This document shows, in pieces, positions 42,865 through 51,110 of a DNA stretch of 64,000 bases; position 1 is the first letter of the stretch; each line of letters begins with the position of its first letter. The notes below the pieces were generated by a model, which was not told the origin of the DNA, searched no databases, and saw only the letters and a program-made list of their open reading frames with translations. The position numbers and the translations under genes are program-made. The stretch covers positions 434,001-498,000 of the forward strand of contig JAILHF010000051.1 of assembly GCA_024696005.1 (NCBI GenBank), written 5' to 3'. This DNA is from Lachnospiraceae bacterium (lineage in GTDB: Bacteria; Bacillota; Clostridia; Lachnospirales; Lachnospiraceae).

Positions 42865-44912
42865 TCTTCCTCCCTTTTATCTTCTTCCACATAGCCGCAT
42901 TCCGCATCAGCGCAGACCAGCTTGTTTCCTTTCTTCAGCATCAGCCCGCCGCAGGTCGGGCATTTCTTTTTGACCGGACTGTTCCAGACCATGAAGTCGC
43001 ACTCGGGTATCCCTTCGCAGCCAAAATAGCGCCGACCGTTCTTCGTCATGCGCATGACGATCTCCTTGCCGCACTTGGGACACTGCACGCCGGTCTTTTC
43101 GAAATAGGGTTTGGTATTCCGGCAGTCCGGGAAACCGGGGCACGCCAGAAAACGCCCGTGCGGTCCGTACTTGATCACCATCATCCTGCCGCAGTTCTCG
43201 CATTGCACATCGCTCACTTCATCCTTGATCTCGATGTGGGCCATCTCCTCTTCGGCCTTCTTCACCGCGGCATCCAGATCGGGATAGAAATTCTCGATGA
43301 TGGTGCGCCAGTTCATCTTGCCCTCACCGATGTTATCCAGAAGGCTTTCCATGGTCGCCGTGAAGTTCACGTCCACGATGGCCGGGAATTCGTCCTTCAT
43401 CACACGGTTCACAACTTCGCCGAGCTCCGACACAAAGAGGTTTTTGCTTTCCTTCAGAATATATCTTCTCCCGAGGATCAGGGTGATGGTAGGCGCATAG
43501 GTAGAGGGTCTTCCGATCCCCAGTTCCTCCAGCGCCCTCACCAGGCTGGCTTCGGTATAGTGTGCCGGCGGCTGCGTAAAGTGCTGCTTCTTTTCCAGGA
43601 AAGCAAAACGCACTTTGGTATCTTCCTTCAGTTCCTTTAACAGGAAGCTGTTTTCTGCCTTTTCGGTTTCCGTCTCGGTATATACTTTCATGAAGCCGTC
43701 AAAACGGATCGCGCTGGCGCTGGCCGAGAAGCAGATCCCCTTGGCACAGAGCTTTAAGGAAAGCGTATCGTAGACGGCCGGAGCCATCTGGCTTGCCGCA
43801 AAACGCTTCCAGATCAGGGCATACAGACGGTACTGATCCCTGGGCAGCTTGTCTTTCAGCGAATCCGGGGTACGGGAAATGTCCGTCGGACGGATCGCCT
43901 CGTGGGCATCCTGGATCTTCTTGTCACTCTTTGCTTCCTCCGCCCGGACCGCCGGATAATCGGCACCGAACTGATCAAGTATGTATTCGTGGGCAGCCGC
44001 AAGCGCTTCCTCGGAGATGCGCGTGCTGTCCGTACGAAGATAGGAAATGTATCCGTCTTCGTAAAGGGACTGCGCCGTTCGCATCGTCTTCAGCGTCGAA
44101 TAATTCAGTGCCTTGCTGGCTTCCTGCTGCATCGTGGAAGTGGTGAAGGGAAGCGGCGCCTTGCGGGTACGTTCCCCTCTGCGGATATCCTTGAGCTCAA
44201 ACTCCGCTCCTTTCAGCATCTGCTCGATCCGCTCGGCTTCCGCCTTGCTGTCGATGGTCTTTTTTCCGTTCTCGTCACTGTAAAAAGATGCGGTAAAGCT
44301 CTTCTTTCCGTTGCCTGCCGTGAAACCGGCTTCCACCGTCCAGTACTCCTTCGGGATGAAGGCTGCGATCTCCTCCTCACGGTCACAGATGATACGGAGC
44401 GCCACGCTCTGCACCCTGCCCGCGGAGAGCCCGCGCTTGATCTTGCCCCAGAGCAGGGGCGAGATGCGGTATCCGACCATGCGGTCCAGGATGCGTCTTG
44501 CCTGCTGTGCATCCACCAGATCCATGTCGATGTCCCTCGGATGCTTCAGGGCTTCCTTGACTGCATTCTTGGTGATCTCGTTAAAAGAAATGCGGTGCAC
44601 CTTCTTGTCACCGAGCTTCAGGGCCTCGTAAAGATGCCAGCTGATCGCTTCCCCTTCGCGGTCCGGGTCGGTTGCGAGATAGATATTGTCGGCCTTCTTC
44701 ACTTCCTTCCGAAGCTTGGCCAGCACTTCGCCCTTGCCGCGTATCGTGATATACTTCGGCTCATAACCGTGTTCCACATCAATGCCCATGGTGCTCTTCG
44801 GCAGATCGCGCACATGTCCGTTGCTCGCACATACCTCATAATTTGCACCGAGAAATTTCTTGATCGTCTTCACCTTTGCGGGAGACTCCACGATCACAAG
44901 ATTTTTTGCCAT
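42861..44912 (-). CDS. topA: DNA topoisomerase I
   Basis: 683 residues. The Toprim domain starts AKNLVIVESPAKVKTIKKFL. Further signatures are DPDREGEAISWHLYEAL and the tyrosine-bearing segment LYEDGYISYLRTDSTRIS. Three C-terminal Cys4 zinc fingers end the protein (CENCGRMM..CPGFPDC, CPKCGKEIV..CEGIPEC, CPTCGGLM..CADAECGY). It relaxes negative supercoils. I chose ATG 44912 with AAGGA 8 nt upstream; a longer frame from 45014 crosses the promoter. Confidence 0.97.
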   Translation of the reverse strand: MAKNLVIVESPAKVKTIKKFLGANYEVCASNGHVRDLPKSTMGIDVEHGYEPKYITIRGKGEVLAKLRKEVKKADNIYLATDPDREGEAISWHLYEALKLGDKKVHRISFNEITKNAVKEALKHPRDIDMDLVDAQQARRILDRMVGYRISPLLWGKIKRGLSAGRVQSVALRIICDREEEIAAFIPKEYWTVEAGFTAGNGKKSFTASFYSDENGKKTIDSKAEAERIEQMLKGAEFELKDIRRGERTRKAPLPFTTSTMQQEASKALNYSTLKTMRTAQSLYEDGYISYLRTDSTRISEEALAAAHEYILDQFGADYPAVRAEEAKSDKKIQDAHEAIRPTDISRTPDSLKDKLPRDQYRLYALIWKRFAASQMAPAVYDTLSLKLCAKGICFSASASAIRFDGFMKVYTETETEKAENSFLLKELKEDTKVRFAFLEKKQHFTQPPAHYTEASLVRALEELGIGRPSTYAPTITLILGRRYILKESKNLFVSELGEVVNRVMKDEFPAIVDVNFTATMESLLDNIGEGKMNWRTIIENFYPDLDAAVKKAEEEMAHIEIKDEVSDVQCENCGRMMVIKYGPHGRFLACPGFPDCRNTKPYFEKTGVQCPKCGKEIVMRMTKNGRRYFGCEGIPECDFMVWNSPVKKKCPTCGGLMLKKGNKLVCADAECGYVEEDKREEE

Positions 44913-44967
44913 AATCATCTTCCTTCTTATTATAAAACTGCGCATACAATTCGCACACGCAATAAAA

Positions 44968-44996
44968 AAAATACAACAGGACCGTGATAATGTCAA
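44968..44996 (-). promoter_or_regulatory. topA: SigA-type promoter of topA-codY
   Basis: Minus strand TTGACA (44996-44991), a 17-nt spacer and TATTTT (44973-44968). The leader of about 50 nt contains a normal ribosome site. Confidence 0.7.
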
Positions 44997-44999
44997 GAC

Positions 45000-45029
45000 A
45001 AAAAAATCCCCCACCCGAAGGTGGGGGAT
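45000..45029 (-). terminator. Intrinsic terminator of the pilus operon
   Basis: On the minus strand a 10-bp GC-rich stem (ATCCCCCACC with GGTGGGGGAT) closes a TTCG tetraloop, followed directly by a run of T. It lies 18 nt after the last pilin gene and just upstream of the topA promoter, so it insulates the two units. Confidence 0.95.
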
Positions 45030-45047
45030 ACTCTTTTGTCATGAAAC

Positions 45048-46967
45048 TCAGTGACCGCCTTCGTAATACTCGTAAGGCTTGGGATTGCCGGACGAAGGAG
45101 TCGGCTGGATATCCTCTGCAGTCGGAGTGGCTTTGAGCTCATCCACCAGTCTGTCATGCTGGTCATCCGTACCGGTATTCTGCGGGAAGTAATATCCGTA
45201 GCAGTCATAGATGTAGGTGTACTTATCAAGGGTATCGATCTTGTTAAACTGGCACCACACATGAAGACGGATATAACCTGTCACGGCGGGGTTCAGATCC
45301 ACAATGTAATCCCAGTAAGCGCTGCTGGCCGTGGCATGATTGGTGGTATTTACGCTGAAGCCGTTTGCCTTGTTATCCACATGGATGCGGTCCACCTCGA
45401 AATCGGCGATCGTGCCGGCTCCGGTCGAACCGGGATCCGGGAAATACATGCAATGCTGGCCGGCCGTCCCCTTCTTCTGATAAGGGTCAGCGGGATTGCC
45501 TGCGCTCTCCAGAAGGTATTCATAATAATCATTACGATACTGGTGGCCTGCATATGCAAAACCGTCGGGATATTCCTCCCAAATATCATGATCCATAATG
45601 ATTCCGTCCTTCTGCTTCATGGGGCATACAGAGAAGAACATGCGGGAGATCTCGATCTTGCCGCCGCCCTCATGCACACGGTTAAAGATCTCGTTCTCCA
45701 GGTTAGCGGAACAGTTCCACTCGGACACACCCGATCCCATCTTGGGATCATCATCCCCGGGCCCCTCATCCGTATGCAGGCGGATCTCAAAGCCCTTGGA
45801 ATTCGTACCGGAAAGACCGTTGGATGCCAGTACCGCAAGGTCTACAGTCTCCGTGGTACTGGAAGGCGGCCAACCGCCCTTGCTGACTTTTACGGTTCCC
45901 TCACAGGGCAGGGTGATCTGCGCATCCATTACGACATTCTTGGCACACTTGTCACAGGTGCAGATACCGTTTACGGGGATCGCGTTGATCATCGGAACTG
46001 TGGTATTCGTCCAGGTGTAGACAGGCATTCTTGCACCGTCATTTACCTTCGGCGTGCTGATGTGGATCTTGTAGGTTCCGCCGCTGGCGCTGGTCGCAGT
46101 AAGATCCGCTTCCTTCTCAACATTCCAGTTGGAATTCAAGTTCAGCTTGCAGCAGATCTCACCGGTAGATGTGTTCAGATCGTAAAAGTTGTCCGCGCCC
46201 GCAGTGACAAAGGCAAAGCTTCCGCCCGTGGCATACTCGCTGGGGATAAAATCGGTAAGCTTATAGTCATGGATACGAAGGATCGTGATATCCACATCCG
46301 CAGCCGAGCCCTTGCTGGAATCGGGGAAGGGATCTCCGCCGGTACCGATGCGGTTACGTAGATAGATCTCGCCGGAGGTGGAGTAACTGTAATTCTCGTT
46401 CACCATGTTCATCGTGATACTGACCACGTCGGCGGTCTTCACATTGAACATGTCACCGTCAGCCGTGGATTCGATATCACTGTTCTTGGTAAGATAGATG
46501 GACTGGACACCTTCTGCAATAAGGCTTACGGTCTCAACAGCTCCTACCTTTCTGACCAGCACCAGATCGGAAAACTCACCGGCTTTGCCTGTTCTTTCGG
46601 TTCCGGCAAAATCCGGCAGATCCGCCCTGCGGCAGATCTTGTAATCCACCGTCTCATAAGTACCGGTATAGGTATCTCCGGATCTCTTGCGCTCCTCCGT
46701 CTGGAACTCGATGACATCGGACTTATGACCTGCGAGTGAGGTATTCGTCGTCACCTTCAGACTGTCCACAACATTGGCGTTCATCAGCAGGTCCTGTATG
46801 GTCTGCACCACCTGCTGCGAGTTCTCCTGCAGATTTACCTCATAATACCCGTTTTTATACAGGCTCTGACTGTTGATCATCAGCGCGCCCACTTCAGCCA
46901 TGACCAAAAGGAGCACTCCTACCGCAACGATCAGTTCCACCAGGGTATAACCCTTATTGTTCCTCAT
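45048..46967 (-). CDS. Minor prepilin, PilW-like, large
   Basis: 639 residues. The prepilin signal NNKGYTLVELIVAVGVLLLV has Gly at -1 and Glu at +5. The domain that follows is long, with Cys clusters (ICTCDKCAK) and aromatic-rich beta sequence. The N-terminal region LQENSQQVVQTIQDLLMNAN is PilW/GspJ-like. I chose ATG 46967 with GGAGG 5 nt upstream. It is the last gene of the operon. The large C-terminal domain may lie at the pilus tip; its binding target is unknown. Confidence 0.85.
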   Translation of the reverse strand: MRNNKGYTLVELIVAVGVLLLVMAEVGALMINSQSLYKNGYYEVNLQENSQQVVQTIQDLLMNANVVDSLKVTTNTSLAGHKSDVIEFQTEERKRSGDTYTGTYETVDYKICRRADLPDFAGTERTGKAGEFSDLVLVRKVGAVETVSLIAEGVQSIYLTKNSDIESTADGDMFNVKTADVVSITMNMVNENYSYSTSGEIYLRNRIGTGGDPFPDSSKGSAADVDITILRIHDYKLTDFIPSEYATGGSFAFVTAGADNFYDLNTSTGEICCKLNLNSNWNVEKEADLTATSASGGTYKIHISTPKVNDGARMPVYTWTNTTVPMINAIPVNGICTCDKCAKNVVMDAQITLPCEGTVKVSKGGWPPSSTTETVDLAVLASNGLSGTNSKGFEIRLHTDEGPGDDDPKMGSGVSEWNCSANLENEIFNRVHEGGGKIEISRMFFSVCPMKQKDGIIMDHDIWEEYPDGFAYAGHQYRNDYYEYLLESAGNPADPYQKKGTAGQHCMYFPDPGSTGAGTIADFEVDRIHVDNKANGFSVNTTNHATASSAYWDYIVDLNPAVTGYIRLHVWCQFNKIDTLDKYTYIYDCYGYYFPQNTGTDDQHDRLVDELKATPTAEDIQPTPSSGNPKPYEYYEGGH

Positions 46968-47006
46968 GTTATCCTCCTTCCCTTTCAACGCCTTCCGGCT
47001 ATCTTA

Positions 47007-47570
47007 TCAGCCTTCTTCGCCTTCTCCTTCGCCTTCACCATCGCCGCCGCCGGGCGTATACAGGCCGCACTCTACCGCGCCCGTATATTTGGAGACAACC
47101 ACTTTGTATGCTTTCTCCCCTCTGGCGAGGATGAAATAATAAGCGTCCGTCCTAGACTCACGTATGCGACCGTTGGTGTTGAACGACACATATACGGTTC
47201 CGTCAGTAGGAGTATCGGCGATGGGAGGAGCAACCCCCTCGACATCGGATACCGACACGGCCACGTTGGCATTGCAGATCAGTTCCTTCTTTGCGGCAGC
47301 GGCACCTTCCCCTACATAGGCGAAAAGCCTGCCGTTCTCCGTAGAGAGCTTTACGACGCCGGCATCCTGCCCGCGGCTCATCGCCGCCACCCTGGCTGTC
47401 TTTAATACATTTTCCAGACGCTTGGCCGCCTTGGTCGTATTGGCGTTGTTCACCACATTGTAGGAGATGACCACCATGGTAAGGATCATCAGGGAGATCG
47501 CCATCACGAGCAGGAGCTCCATGATCGACATGCCCTTATTGCTGCTTGTTTTTTTTCTAAACTCAGCCAT
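47007..47570 (-). CDS. Minor prepilin, GspH/FimT-like
   Basis: 187 residues. The prepilin signal SNKGMSIMELLLVMAISLMI has Gly -1 and Glu +5. The next segment TKAAKRLENVLKTARVAAMS resembles GspH/FimT. The C-terminus is a Gly/Glu run (GGDGEGEGEGEEG). AAGGAGG lies 5 nt before ATG 47570. Confidence 0.85.
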   Translation of the reverse strand: MAEFRKKTSSNKGMSIMELLLVMAISLMILTMVVISYNVVNNANTTKAAKRLENVLKTARVAAMSRGQDAGVVKLSTENGRLFAYVGEGAAAAKKELICNANVAVSVSDVEGVAPPIADTPTDGTVYVSFNTNGRIRESRTDAYYFILARGEKAYKVVVSKYTGAVECGLYTPGGGDGEGEGEGEEG

Positions 47571-47580
47571 AGACACCTCC

Positions 47581-49164
47581 TTATTCCTTGGACCAGTTCG
47601 AGAACGAGATCATAGGCTGTGCACTTGCATCGGAATCTCCTCCGGCCGCCCCCTTAAACTCACGGAGGGTCTTCTCCATTTCCTTGTCCAGGAAATTATC
47701 AAAGGGGAAATAATTCTCGTTCGGCTTAGACACATCAAAGTAGAAAGGCTTGCTGTCATCATCATTCGTGAACTTCTCAAGCGTGATGCCCCCCAGCTTG
47801 CAGCGGTTGGGGTCACCCTCAATGGTTTTCAGATTGTCGACAGTAAGGGTGGAACTCGGCATTGTCACACCGTTATCCGTCTTGGTCTTGACAAACAGCT
47901 TCCTGGCTTTTTCAAAGCTCGCATCATCCATGGTTCCCCAGGGGAAGCTCCCTCTCTGGACACCGATCTCAAAAACCTGGGACTTATCTACACAGAGGTA
48001 GGTGCAATTCGTCAGCTTACCCTGAAACATAGACGGGCAGCCTCCGGAAATGATCAGGCAATTCTCATATTCCACGCTATCAGGTACATTGGACTGGTTC
48101 GTAAGATAGATGGCACTCACACCGTCCCCGTAAACAATGGCGTCATCCTTGTTCAGACCGCCGTTCTGACACAGATCACGGAAATCCTTCTGATTGTACT
48201 TCATGTCCTTTTCCGAGGATGCATTGCTTTTATGAACATGCATGTACTCAGAAACCAGCTTATTGCCGAGGCCGCCGTCATAAGCGGCATAATTTTCCCA
48301 CTTCACACCGCCGGAGCCCTTATTTTCGCCGTTTCCGAACGTCTCAATGTTTCCGCTTGCCCCGTCACGATAGTAAAGATCTCCGCCCACAAAAAGATGT
48401 CCGGATCCGTTAACAGTGATCTTTCCGCGTACATAGGTCGTCCCGTTCAGGTAAAGCTTTCCTCCGCTCTGAATGGTAAGATCACCGTCGATGAAACAGA
48501 AGTTCCCCATAAAAGTCACATTGGAATGTTCCCCTACCCGCAGGGCATCGTTTCCGAGATGCGTATTCGCTCTGACGTAGATGTCGCCGCCGAAATACTG
48601 GCTGCTCTCCTTAAGGGAAAGCGGGCTGTCAGAAAGGATGCTGAAATCATTCAGTCTGCCGGGCGCATCGGAGCTGGAAGGGAAACCGATCTTGATATCG
48701 GTCACGATGCTGCTCTCATACCCCGACTTCGTAGTGGTGGTAACTTTGATGCCTCTGAGATAGATATAATTGCCTTTCTCCTCATAGGAAGCAACGCCCG
48801 TTCCGTCATAGATGCAGCTTACCTTCGCACTGGCAATATCGGGTAATACACCGTTTCCGCTTCCGTATCCGATCAGCTTCTGCAGATTGCCTGTATTAAC
48901 AGTGCTGGAACCGGCTTGCAGATAGCCGCTAAGCTTCGTTCTCGGATCGTCAGAAGCATAGCTCATCTGCTTGACCTGCGCAAGCATATCCGCCATGGCG
49001 TATTCAGCCGTATAGAAATTATCCGAAGCCTGCGCGCGCATTCCCTTCATCTTAAAGTTCATGCTCGACATAAAGAGCAGCGAACTTGCCAGGATCGCAA
49101 TGAACAGGATCCCGATCAATACGGCGACCAGTGCTGCTCCCCTGTTCCCTTTCATTCTCCTCAT
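47581..49164 (-). CDS. PilX/GspK-like minor pilin with beta-helix repeats
   Basis: 527 residues. The N-terminus KGNRGAALVAVLIGILFIAI is pilin-like but lacks the usual Glu at +5, as in PilX or GspK tip proteins. A central stretch (about 190-270) shows short beta repeats (DLTIQSGGKLYLNGTTYVRG) like a right-handed beta helix. GGAGGAG precedes the ATG. It lies between two E5-containing pilins. Confidence 0.8.
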   Translation of the reverse strand: MRRMKGNRGAALVAVLIGILFIAILASSLLFMSSMNFKMKGMRAQASDNFYTAEYAMADMLAQVKQMSYASDDPRTKLSGYLQAGSSTVNTGNLQKLIGYGSGNGVLPDIASAKVSCIYDGTGVASYEEKGNYIYLRGIKVTTTTKSGYESSIVTDIKIGFPSSSDAPGRLNDFSILSDSPLSLKESSQYFGGDIYVRANTHLGNDALRVGEHSNVTFMGNFCFIDGDLTIQSGGKLYLNGTTYVRGKITVNGSGHLFVGGDLYYRDGASGNIETFGNGENKGSGGVKWENYAAYDGGLGNKLVSEYMHVHKSNASSEKDMKYNQKDFRDLCQNGGLNKDDAIVYGDGVSAIYLTNQSNVPDSVEYENCLIISGGCPSMFQGKLTNCTYLCVDKSQVFEIGVQRGSFPWGTMDDASFEKARKLFVKTKTDNGVTMPSSTLTVDNLKTIEGDPNRCKLGGITLEKFTNDDDSKPFYFDVSKPNENYFPFDNFLDKEMEKTLREFKGAAGGDSDASAQPMISFSNWSKE

Positions 49165-49190
49165 AATGTTCTCCTCCTTCTGCGCTGCTC

Positions 49191-50159
49191 TTACTTATTG
49201 ATACTCTTATTCAGGATCCCCGAATGAAGCTCTGCGATCGGGGGATCCTGGAAGGTATTCGAACCATCCTCCGCAAAGCGCCCTACCCAGAGCTTCTTCG
49301 CCGGATCGTAGTGATACTCGTATACCTTAACGATAACTTCATATGTAAAATAGGTATCGGCCGCCTCGTAGCTTCCGCCGCCCACGGGTCTTCTCATCTC
49401 AGCCTTGCCGTTGTTCTGCGTATGGGAACGGGGCAGGAATGTTACGGTCGCATCATAGAAGCGGTTGTCCTTCTGAATGCGGCTGTAAAGCATATAGGTG
49501 GTCTTGGGAACCCCCTTCCCGGAAGAATGGGTAGGATCGGCAAACTGTACGTTTCCCGTAAAGCCGAAGTACAAAAGCTTGTCAAAGTTCGTCTTCATAT
49601 AATCCTCATAGGTCATGGTCGGATCAAAACCCAGCTTCAGATCCTGAATAGCCTTCCCGGCCATCACCTGGTCTTCCGTCTCTGCAGCTGTTCTCTTGTG
49701 ACAGTCATCCGCTCCAACACTTATGTATGTAGACTCAAAATCCCCATGGAAATTCCGGGTTGTCATGGGGGCACCGCTCTCCAGGATCTTCTTGCCCGGA
49801 TCGATGCCGCCGACATGCCCCATGTTATACCAGTTGTCATTGATACTGGAAAGCGCGAGCTTCGCACTGGAAGACTCGTCTCCCACAGATGTTGTAAAGC
49901 CGGTGGGCGCGGCGCACAACGCCATGACCACTTCCTCATAGGTCTTGCTCTTGATGCCTTCCATAATGGAATTGGCAACATCGGTCGCGACCATCACATC
50001 ACGGCCCCTCTTGTTCACCTGGATGGCCGTGACAAAGGAACGCATCACCGGCGTAATGATCACGGCAAACAGGGCCAGCGCGATCATCACCTCAAAGACC
50101 GTCACTCCGGCCGAACCCTTTCTGAACCAAGCCAACAGTCCCTTTCTTCTTTTTTTCAT
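49191..50159 (-). CDS. Minor prepilin, PilV/GspI-like
   Basis: 322 residues. A long basic leader (KKRRKGLLAWFRKGSAG) is followed by VTVFEVMIALALFAVIITPV, with Gly -1 and Glu +5. The next segment DVMVATDVANSIMEGIKSKT resembles PilV. I chose ATG 50159 with GGAGGAG upstream. A 10-G run lies a short distance upstream. Confidence 0.85.
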   Translation of the reverse strand: MKKRRKGLLAWFRKGSAGVTVFEVMIALALFAVIITPVMRSFVTAIQVNKRGRDVMVATDVANSIMEGIKSKTYEEVVMALCAAPTGFTTSVGDESSSAKLALSSINDNWYNMGHVGGIDPGKKILESGAPMTTRNFHGDFESTYISVGADDCHKRTAAETEDQVMAGKAIQDLKLGFDPTMTYEDYMKTNFDKLLYFGFTGNVQFADPTHSSGKGVPKTTYMLYSRIQKDNRFYDATVTFLPRSHTQNNGKAEMRRPVGGGSYEAADTYFTYEVIVKVYEYHYDPAKKLWVGRFAEDGSNTFQDPPIAELHSGILNKSINK

Positions 50160-50187
50160 GCGCTCCTCCTCCATTTCAGAACTACCG

Positions 50188-50214
50188 CCTCCCCCCCCCC
50201 GGAAAGGGGGGAGG
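50188..50214 (-). other. Homopolymeric C/G tract and hairpin upstream of the PilV-like gene
   Basis: Ten consecutive C (50191-50200, G on the transcribed strand) form part of a 9-bp stem CCTCCCCCC/GGGGGGAGG in the 72-nt gap. No U run follows. It could slip during replication or slow ribosomes and RNases. Confidence 0.6.
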
Positions 50215-50231
50215 ATAAAACACAGATCGTA

Positions 50232-51110
50232 TTACTCTTCCGGAACTACATCTTCCAATTCGAAGTCAAAGCCTTCGCCTTCTTCACCTTCCAGCGCTTT
50301 TCTCTCCATCTCTTCCAGATAGAGTTCAAACAGCTGATGCGTATAGAGTGCATCCGGGCTGAGCGGTCCGAAGACGTTCTCGCCCTGCAGGCCACGCATG
50401 CCAAGCTCGTCGATGTCCTTGAATACAGGCACGGGATCGAGCACTCTGCCAGGTCCGGCGATCGCCCACTGTTCGATCTGCATCTCGCCTTCCAGCTCGC
50501 CGGAATCGGGATCGTAATCGACAGTGATGCTCTTGTAGATCATCGGGTCCTCGTAATTCAGGACATAATCCAGCATATAGCGCAGGCCTTCATAATGACA
50601 CTTGAAGGTTAGCGTGGAATCGTTGATGACACCCATCAGGTTGGTCCCGTAGTCCTCATCGCCGATGGCGATGTAATCGTTGTCACCGTATCCTACCGAG
50701 CCGATCAGGAACGTGGTGTCGCCGTCGATCCCGCTGTAACCGAACCTGGGCGTCTCATCATCGTCATCGTCAAGCAGCTTTGCCATATTCTCGCTGGCCG
50801 TTTCGATGGAAGATACTTCCAGATACTGCATGAACATCGTGTAGTTTTCCTGTGCGATCTCTGCAGGGAAGGAAGCGATCAGGTCGTCGCGCTCCTTCTG
50901 CATGCGTGCGGTCTCGGCGATATAAAATTCGCGGTTCTGGTTCATCTCCTGCAGTTCCTTCAGGCGGATATCCAGGTCCGCATTTGTTGCTTCAATTGAT
51001 TTGGTATCCTCGCGCAGTCCCTTCGTATAGAATGTATACGGAAGAACAATGATCGCGACGATCAGCAATACCAGTATGATCTTTGAGTCTCTGTCAGACA
51101 TATTAAGCAT
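50232..51110 (-). CDS. PilO-like pilus alignment protein
   Basis: 292 residues. One N-terminal membrane helix (about 11-29) is followed by a coiled coil (DLDIRLKELQEMNQNREFYI) and a ferredoxin-like domain with ITVDYDPDSGELEGEM-type sequence. This is the PilO/GspM layout. The ATG overlaps the PilM-PilN stop (TAATG). PilO forms the inner alignment complex with PilN. Confidence 0.8.
   Translation of the reverse strand: MLNMSDRDSKIILVLLIVAIIVLPYTFYTKGLREDTKSIEATNADLDIRLKELQEMNQNREFYIAETARMQKERDDLIASFPAEIAQENYTMFMQYLEVSSIETASENMAKLLDDDDDETPRFGYSGIDGDTTFLIGSVGYGDNDYIAIGDEDYGTNLMGVINDSTLTFKCHYEGLRYMLDYVLNYEDPMIYKSITVDYDPDSGELEGEMQIEQWAIAGPGRVLDPVPVFKDIDELGMRGLQGENVFGPLSPDALYTHQLFELYLEEMERKALEGEEGEGFDFELEDVVPEE

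Noticed and set aside
44913-45014. Longer topA start at 45014
   Set aside because: It would cross the promoter and terminator region; the family N-terminus and ribosome site fit ATG 44912.
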